DNA from: an uncultured beta proteobacterium
Lineage (GTDB): Bacteria; Pseudomonadota; Gammaproteobacteria; Burkholderiales; Burkholderiaceae_C
Direction of reading: 5' to 3'
Assembly: GCA_903834645.1 (NCBI GenBank)
Contig: CAILKA010000296.1
Coordinates: 1-5,378 of the forward strand
Length of the DNA stretch: 5,378 nucleotides
A model generated the notes under the pieces. That model ran no database searches and was not told where the DNA came from. It was given only the letters and a program-made list of their open reading frames with translations. Of the stretch, positions 1 to 3,923 are shown one piece after another. A program made the translations under genes and the position numbers. Each line of letters begins with the position of its first letter. The first letter of the stretch is position 1.

Positions 1-3
1 CCG

Positions 4-1041
4 TCAGAAAGGCGCGTCTTCGCCCTTCGGGCCGGGTGGTTGCACCTTGCGAAGCCGGCGCCGTGTCGTCGGCGCCGGGGCCGTCTCAGGCGAGTCGGCG
101 GCCGCCGAGGCGATGAACGCTTCCGTGGCGTCGCCTGAACCGGTTGCTCCCATCCCGGCGCCGGCACCCGCCGTCACACCGGATGCTGCACTCCCGGGCG
201 CCTCCGGCGACCCCGCTGCGGCCTCTGCCGGCACGATCACGCGCGAGTAAGGCGCGAGCGTCTGCACCAACTGGGCGTAGATCCGGGGGTTGCCCGCAAT
301 CACCTCGCGCTGGTGCAGGAAGTCGGCCTCGCCGGTGAAGTTGCCCACCAGCCCGCCCGCCTCGGTGACGATCAGCGAGCCGGCGGCCACGTCCCAGGGC
401 TGCAGGCCGGTCTCGAAGAAGCCGTCGTACCAGCCTGCGGCGACGTAGCACAGGTCGAGCGCGGCCGCGCCCGGGCGCCGCACGCCGGCACAGTGCTGCA
501 TCACCTCCTCGAACATCTTCAGGTAACGCTTGAAGTTGTCGCCCTTGCGGAAGGGAAAGCCCGTGCCGATCAGCGCATCGGACATGCGCACCCGCTTGGA
601 CACGCGCAGCCGCCGGTCGTTGAGGAAGGCGCCGCGGCCCTTGCTGGCCACGAAGAGGTCGTTGCGCGCAGGGTCGTAGACCACCGCCTGCTCGACGCGG
701 CCGCGGAAGGCCAGCGCGATCGACACCGCGTAGACCGGCAGGCCATGGATGAAGTTGGTGGTGCCGTCCAGGGGATCGATGATCCAGAGGTATTCGCTGT
801 GCCGCGCGCCTCGCGCCCGGCCTGACTCCTCGGCGAGGATGGCGTGCCCGGGGTAGGCCTCCAGGAGCGTCGAGATGATCGCCTCCTCGGCTGCCCGGTC
901 GACCTCGGTGACGAAGTCGTTCGTGCCCTTCGTGGCAATCTTCAGCACGTCGAGGTCGAGTGCCGCTCGGTTGATGATCGCCCCCGCCGCACGCGCTGCG
1001 CGCACGGCGATGTTGAGCATGGGATGCAGGGTGGGGGACAT
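4..1041 (-). CDS. suhB: Inositol monophosphatase family protein (SuhB-type) with low-complexity C-terminal tail
   Basis: A 345-aa Mg2+-dependent phosphatase of the inositol monophosphatase family, cytosolic, expected to hydrolyse myo-inositol-1-phosphate or similar sugar phosphates. In E. coli the homologue also joins the Nus complex that protects rRNA transcription; whether this one does so is unknown. Visible metal-site motifs are E71-E72-S73, W86-x-x-D89-P-L-D92-G-T-T, and W216-D217, followed by the family pattern AAGSLIVTEAGG. Residues 7-20 (PMLNIAVRAARAAG) align with the start of E. coli SuhB, so I place the start at the ATG at 1041, not at the more upstream in-frame ATG at 1107, which would add a non-conserved leader. 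No Shine-Dalgarno sequence is evident. The catalytic domain ends near residue 265. Residues about 270-326 are almost only Ala, Gly, Ser, Pro, Thr and Glu, then comes a basic cluster RRRLRK (327-332) and the end EDAPF. E. coli SuhB (267 aa) lacks this tail. The gene diverges from trmJ, as in E. coli. Confidence 0.95.
   Translation of the reverse strand: MSPTLHPMLNIAVRAARAAGAIINRAALDLDVLKIATKGTNDFVTEVDRAAEEAIISTLLEAYPGHAILAEESGRARGARHSEYLWIIDPLDGTTNFIHGLPVYAVSIALAFRGRVEQAVVYDPARNDLFVASKGRGAFLNDRRLRVSKRVRMSDALIGTGFPFRKGDNFKRYLKMFEEVMQHCAGVRRPGAAALDLCYVAAGWYDGFFETGLQPWDVAAGSLIVTEAGGLVGNFTGEADFLHQREVIAGNPRIYAQLVQTLAPYSRVIVPAEAAAGSPEAPGSAASGVTAGAGAGMGATGSGDATEAFIASAAADSPETAPAPTTRRRLRKVQPPGPKGEDAPF
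55..78. repeat. Perfect 8-bp GC inverted repeat inside the suhB 3' end
   Basis: CCGGCGCC at 55-62 and GGCGCCGG at 71-78 are perfect reverse complements around an 8-nt loop (GTGTCGTC). The element lies within the codons for the basic SuhB tail, about 50 nt before the stop. No T-run follows on either strand, so it does not look like an intrinsic terminator. In such GC-rich, alanine/proline/arginine-coding DNA it may be chance. Confidence 0.35.
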
Positions 1042-1128
1042 CGGGAGCAGGTGGCGGTGGCAAGGAGCGGCGGTCCACAATCGCGAGGCTGTCGCAGGCG
1101 ACGGCATGCAGATCCGCTGAAGCCCTCG

Positions 1129-1156
1129 ATTCTACCGCCCGCCACCCCCATGCCCA
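1129..1156 (-). promoter_or_regulatory. Candidate sigma70-type promoter for suhB, overlapping the trmJ start
   Basis: On the minus strand TGGGCA (1156-1151, 4 of 6 matches to TTGACA) lies 16 nt before TAGAAT (1134-1129, 5 of 6 matches to TATAAT). Transcription would begin near 1122, leaving a leader of about 80 nt before the suhB ATG at 1041. The -35 hexamer covers the two possible trmJ ATGs (1150 and 1156), so polymerase here would compete with trmJ transcription. The rest of the 108-bp divergent spacer (1042-1149) shows only a weak CACAAT (1076-1081) as a possible plus-strand -10 for trmJ, with no good -35. This is a consensus match by eye only. Confidence 0.4.
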
Positions 1157-2025
1157 TGCCTGACCGGCCCCCTCCCGCCAGCGACGCGACGCGCTTCATC
1201 CTCGTGGGCACGAGCCAGGGCGGAAACGTCGGCGCGGCTGCACGCGCGATGAAGGTGATGGGGTTTTCCGAACTGGTGCTGGTGGCGCCACGCTTTGCCG
1301 ACGTGCTCCAGCGCGAGGAGACGGCGGCCTTTGCCAGCGGTGCCACGGACGTGCTCGAGCGCGCACGCATCGTGGGCAGCCTGGGGGAGGCCCTGGAGGG
1401 CGTCACTTTTGCCTGCGCCACGGCCATGACCCCGCGCGACTTCGGTCCGCCTACCTGGGCGCCTCGGGAAGGCCTGCCGCCACTGGCCGCGCAGGGCCAG
1501 CGCGTGGGCTTCGTCTTCGGCTCCGAGCGCTTCGGCCTGGCCAACGAGGACGTCTACCGCTGCCACGCCGTGCTCTCGATCCCGACCGATCCCACCTACG
1601 GGTCGCTGAACCTGGCGCAGGCGGTGCAGCTCGTGGCCTACGAGTGGCGCCAGGCGCTGGGCGGCTACGCCGTGGCAAGCGCCACTCGGCCACCACAATG
1701 GGCCGACGCGCAGGCCATCCAGGGCGTGCTCACGCACTGGGAGCAGGCCCTGCAGGCCATCGGCTACCTCGATCCGCGCTCGCCAGGCAAGCTGATGCCA
1801 CGCCTGAACCAGCTCGCCAACCGGCTGCAGCTGACGCGCGAGGAGGTGCACATCCTGCGCGGCATCGCACGCGCAGCGGCAGCGCACGCGCCGCCCTACA
1901 CTGCGCCTCCCGTTCCCTCTCACCCCGAACCCGACCCCTGCTCCCCATGTTCAGCCGCCTGCGAGAAGACATCGCCTGCATCCGCGAGCGCGACCCCGCG
2001 GCGCGCTCGACCTGGGAAGTCCTGA
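1150..2025 (+). CDS. trmJ: tRNA (cytidine/uridine-2'-O-)-methyltransferase TrmJ, C-terminally extended
   Basis: A 291-aa SPOUT-superfamily methyltransferase that uses S-adenosylmethionine to methylate the 2'-OH of nucleotide 32 in the tRNA anticodon loop. The SpoU motifs are in order: motif 1 with N26-V-G-A-A-A-R-A-M-K (R32 matching the catalytic-type Arg), motif 2 with FGSERFGLANED (123-134), and motif 3 with IPTDPTYGSLNLAQAVQ (144-160). A helical C-terminal segment follows to about residue 244 (HILRGIARAA), where E. coli TrmJ (246 aa) ends. The last ~45 residues (Pro/Ala/Ser-rich, with three Cys) resemble nothing I know and overlap the first 79 nt of cysE in another frame; they may be read-through of lost stop codons. 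ATG at 1150 and ATG at 1156 are both usable (291 or 289 aa); neither has a clear ribosome-binding site. An open frame continues upstream to 844, but that part is antisense to suhB and not conserved. Co-transcription with cysE is likely. Confidence 0.94.
   Translation: MPMPDRPPPASDATRFILVGTSQGGNVGAAARAMKVMGFSELVLVAPRFADVLQREETAAFASGATDVLERARIVGSLGEALEGVTFACATAMTPRDFGPPTWAPREGLPPLAAQGQRVGFVFGSERFGLANEDVYRCHAVLSIPTDPTYGSLNLAQAVQLVAYEWRQALGGYAVASATRPPQWADAQAIQGVLTHWEQALQAIGYLDPRSPGKLMPRLNQLANRLQLTREEVHILRGIARAAAAHAPPYTAPPVPSHPEPDPCSPCSAACEKTSPASASATPRRARPGKS
1891..1946 (+). promoter_or_regulatory. C-rich, G-poor cysE leader with a weak -10-like TACACT
   Basis: These 56 nt hold 34 C and only 7 G, unlike the surrounding coding DNA where both are abundant. 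TACACT at 1897-1902 matches 4 of 6 bases of a -10 box and would start transcription about 38 nt before the cysE ATG, but no -35 is visible. The stretch coincides with the non-conserved TrmJ C-terminus and has no Shine-Dalgarno sequence. It could be an internal cysE promoter and untranslated leader, or an unstructured Rho-loading-type segment. Both readings are inference. Confidence 0.25.
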
Positions 2026-2729
2026 CCTGCTACCCGGGGCTGCACGCCCTCGTGCTGCACCGCCTGGCGCACGCGGCCTGGTGTCGCGGCTGGCGCTGGC
2101 TGGGGCGCTTCGTGTCCCACCTGGGGCGCCTGTTCACCGGCATCGAGATCCACCCGGGGGCGACCATCGGGCGACGCGTCTTCATCGACCATGGCATGGG
2201 CGTCGTCATCGGCGAGACGGCCGAGGTGGGCGACGAGTGCACGATCTACCAGGGCGTGACGCTGGGCGGCACTTCGCTGGCCAAGGGCGCCAAGCGCCAT
2301 CCCACGCTGGGCCGCGGCGTGATCGTCAGCGCCGGCGCCAAGGTGCTGGGCAGCTTCACGGTGGGCGACGGCGCGCGCGTGGGCAGCAACGCGGTGGTGC
2401 TGCAGCCCGTGCCGCCGGGGGCCACGGCGGTGGGCATTCCGGCGCGCATCCTGCAGGCCTCGGCCGATGCACAGCGTGAGGCGGTCGCGGCGCGGATGGG
2501 GTTTTCGGCCTACGGCGTCACGCAGGGAGACGACCCGGTGGCCCTGGCCATGAAGGGCCTGATCGACAACGCCTCGCTCCACGAGCACCAGATCGCGCTG
2601 CTGTGGGCGGCCGTGGAGAAACTGTCGGCGGGCACGCCCGGGCAGGATGCGAAGGAGGGCTGCCTCCCGCAGGACGCCCAGATCACCGAGCGCTTTGATG
2701 CCGAGGGCCTGCAGCGCCTCGTGAAGTAG
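1947..2729 (+). CDS. cysE: Serine O-acetyltransferase, short (EpsC/B. subtilis-like) form
   Basis: A 260-aa cytosolic enzyme that transfers acetyl from acetyl-CoA to L-serine, giving O-acetylserine, the first committed step of cysteine synthesis. The protein starts MFSRLREDIACIRERDPAAR, the usual start of the short form, which lacks much of the N-terminal helical domain of the E. coli enzyme. The left-handed beta-helix of hexapeptide repeats runs from about residue 65 to 165: GIEIHPGATIG, FIDHGMGVVIGE, QGVTLGGTS, RHPTLG, GAKVLGS, VVLQPVPPGATAVGIPARI. H82 in the DHG motif is the expected catalytic base. Its partner, Asp143 in E. coli, is Glu67 here, as in the Bacillus form. A C-terminal region of ~95 residues after the helix (FSAYGVTQGDD..., then helix LHEHQIALLWAAVEKL) is longer than the E. 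coli tail but fits what I recall of betaproteobacterial CysE. The gene overlaps the trmJ frame by 79 nt and converges on mog with 16 bp between stops. Confidence 0.96.
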   Translation: MFSRLREDIACIRERDPAARSTWEVLTCYPGLHALVLHRLAHAAWCRGWRWLGRFVSHLGRLFTGIEIHPGATIGRRVFIDHGMGVVIGETAEVGDECTIYQGVTLGGTSLAKGAKRHPTLGRGVIVSAGAKVLGSFTVGDGARVGSNAVVLQPVPPGATAVGIPARILQASADAQREAVAARMGFSAYGVTQGDDPVALAMKGLIDNASLHEHQIALLWAAVEKLSAGTPGQDAKEGCLPQDAQITERFDAEGLQRLVK

Positions 2730-2745
2730 CGCGTCTGCGCCGGGC

Positions 2746-3339
2746 TCAGGCCACCGGGCCGGGGCGTCGCGCCGACTTCGGCCGGAACGCCGCACACACC
2801 GCTTCGTCCGTCTCGAGGTAGGGGCCGCCGATCAGGTCGAGGCAGTAGGGCACGGCCGCGAAGATGCCGTGCACCGGTGGCGTGCCCTGCGGCAGGCCCT
2901 GCAGCGTCTCGGCAATCGACTTGGGCTGGCCAGGCAGGTTGATGAGGAGCGCGCCCTTGCGGATGACCGCCACCTGGCGCGACAGGATCGCCGTGGGCAC
3001 GAAGGCCAGGCTGATCTGGCGCATCTGCTCGCCAAAGCCCGGCATCACCCGGTCGGCGACCGCCAGCGTCGCCTCGGGTGTCACGTCTCGCGGGGCCGGG
3101 CCGGTACCGCCGGTGGTGAGCACGAGGTGGCAGCCGGCGTCGTCGACGAGCTCGCGCAGCGTGGCCTCGATGCGCGGCTGCTCGTCGGGGATCAACCGCT
3201 CCTGCCACTCGACGGGGTTGCGCAGCGCGCGCGTGAGCCAGTCGCGCAGGGCCGGGATGCCCTGGTCGGCGTAGACGCCGCCTGAGGCGCGGTCGCTCAC
3301 CGACACCAGGCCGATGCGCACGGATTCGAAAGCATTCAT
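2746..3339 (-). CDS. mog: Molybdopterin adenylyltransferase MogA
   Basis: A 197-aa cytosolic enzyme that adenylates molybdopterin (MPT-AMP formation) before molybdate insertion, in molybdenum cofactor synthesis. It is close to full-length E. coli MogA (195 aa) throughout: SVSDRASGGVYADQGIPAL (13-31), LIPDEQ (49-54), TTGGTGPAPRDVTPEATLAV (75-94), MPGFGEQMRQIS (99-110), ILSRQVAVIRK (118-128), NLPGQPKSI (134-142), AAFRPKSARR (183-192). D52 and D85 correspond to the E. coli catalytic-site aspartates D49 and D82. The ATG at 3339 is chosen because MNAFESVRIGLVSVSDR fits the family start and because it overlaps the darP stop as ATGA, the classic arrangement for translational coupling; a start at 3354 would add five residues. 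No Shine-Dalgarno sequence is obvious, which fits dependence on the upstream gene. The close match favours MogA over the related MoaB. Confidence 0.96.
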   Translation of the reverse strand: MNAFESVRIGLVSVSDRASGGVYADQGIPALRDWLTRALRNPVEWQERLIPDEQPRIEATLRELVDDAGCHLVLTTGGTGPAPRDVTPEATLAVADRVMPGFGEQMRQISLAFVPTAILSRQVAVIRKGALLINLPGQPKSIAETLQGLPQGTPPVHGIFAAVPYCLDLIGGPYLETDEAVCAAFRPKSARRPGPVA

Positions 3340-3923
3340 GGGGTGGGCAGGCACGCGCGGATGAAGCGGAAGAGTTCGCGGTGGCCACGCGCCTGGCGCA
3401 GTGGCTGGCCCGTTGCGGCGGATTCGCGGGCCTGTGCGCGCGCGGCGCGCACGAGCTGGCGCAGCTGCTGCAGGTCGCTGTCCGGGTGCTCGCGCGCCCA
3501 GCGCGTCTGCGCCTCGTCATCGGCCAGCAGCTCCTCGCGCCAGGCCTCGGCCTGGTGCAGCAGCAGGCTGTCGCGTGCGCCGCCCAGCCGCACGCTGGCC
3601 AGCGCCTCGCGCAGCGGATCGGGATCTGCCCCCCGCATGAGCTTGCCGATGTACTGCATCTGGCGCCTGCGGCCTTCATGCGAGCGGGTACGGCGGTACT
3701 CGTGCATCGCCTCGCGCAGGTCCTCGGGCAGCGGCAGCGCCTTGAAGGCGGCGTCGGGCAGCTCCACCAGTTCGGCGCCGAGTGACTGCAACTCCGTGGA
3801 GTCGCGCTTGCGCTGCGATTTGCTCGGGCGCCCGTCTTCGTCGTGCGGGGCGTCGGCCTCGCGCGCGGGTGTACGGCCTGGAGCAGGGCGTTGGGGCATC
3901 GGACGATGATAATCGGCGCCCAT
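3336..3923 (-). CDS. darP: Ribosome-associated protein DarP/YjgA (DUF615), 50S assembly factor
   Basis: A 195-aa (or 187-aa) cytosolic protein of the DUF615 family. The E. coli member (183 aa) binds late 50S precursors and helps large-subunit maturation. Family signatures are RPSKSQRKR (32-40), ELQSLGAELVEL (44-55), EGRRRQMQYIGKLMR (83-97), SDLQQLRQLVRAARAQ (149-164) and a C-terminal HRELFRFIR (181-189). The first ~30 residues are charged, proline-rich and unconserved. Start choice is open: the ATG at 3923 has GGAGG five nt upstream, the best ribosome-binding site in the window, while the ATG at 3899 (MPQRPAPGR) looks like the more usual family start. I use 3923 on the sequence evidence. The stop overlaps the mog start by 4 nt, so both are probably one transcript. 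The gene is divergent from tldE, as in E. coli. Confidence 0.92.
   Translation of the reverse strand: MGADYHRPMPQRPAPGRTPAREADAPHDEDGRPSKSQRKRDSTELQSLGAELVELPDAAFKALPLPEDLREAMHEYRRTRSHEGRRRQMQYIGKLMRGADPDPLREALASVRLGGARDSLLLHQAEAWREELLADDEAQTRWAREHPDSDLQQLRQLVRAARAQARESAATGQPLRQARGHRELFRFIRACLPTP
3904..3915. promoter_or_regulatory. Overlapping divergent -10-like boxes between darP and tldE
   Basis: The only A/T-rich spot near the divergent starts is CGAT-GATA-ATCG, a small inverted repeat. On the plus strand it contains GATAAT (3908-3913), 5 of 6 to the -10 consensus; on the minus strand TATCAT (3911-3906), also 5 of 6. The expected start sites would be near 3920 for tldE and near 3899 for darP, each within a few bases of an ATG. 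No convincing -35 is present; the best is TGGAGG (3934-3929, minus strand, 3 of 6) at 17-nt spacing. Function is inferred from pattern only. Confidence 0.3.

Noticed and set aside
200..208. Possible frameshift or pseudogene in the suhB tail
   Set aside because: The catalytic domain is intact and the tail stays in one frame to a clean TGA; other frames do not restore known family sequence.
1076..1081. CACAAT as a trmJ -10 box
   Set aside because: It matches 4 of 6 consensus bases and has no -35-like hexamer at 15-19 nt upstream, so it is too weak to list as its own feature.
1042..1107. Longer suhB start at ATG 1107
   Set aside because: The extra 22 residues are not family-like, and the conserved SuhB start (MLNIAVRAARAAG) follows the ATG at 1041 directly.
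844..1149. Upstream extension of the trmJ frame, adding 102 codons
   Set aside because: The added part is antisense to conserved SuhB codons and matches nothing in TrmJ; the family start lies near 1150.
2729..2790. Possible bidirectional intrinsic terminator between cysE and mog
   Set aside because: The candidate stems are only 4-5 bp and GC-only, partly inside mog codons, and no T-run follows on either strand.
1132..2795. Two long minus-strand open frames (1132-1923 and 1920-2795) opposite trmJ and cysE
   Set aside because: Neither translation shows recognisable motifs, while the plus strand encodes complete TrmJ and CysE with all key motifs.
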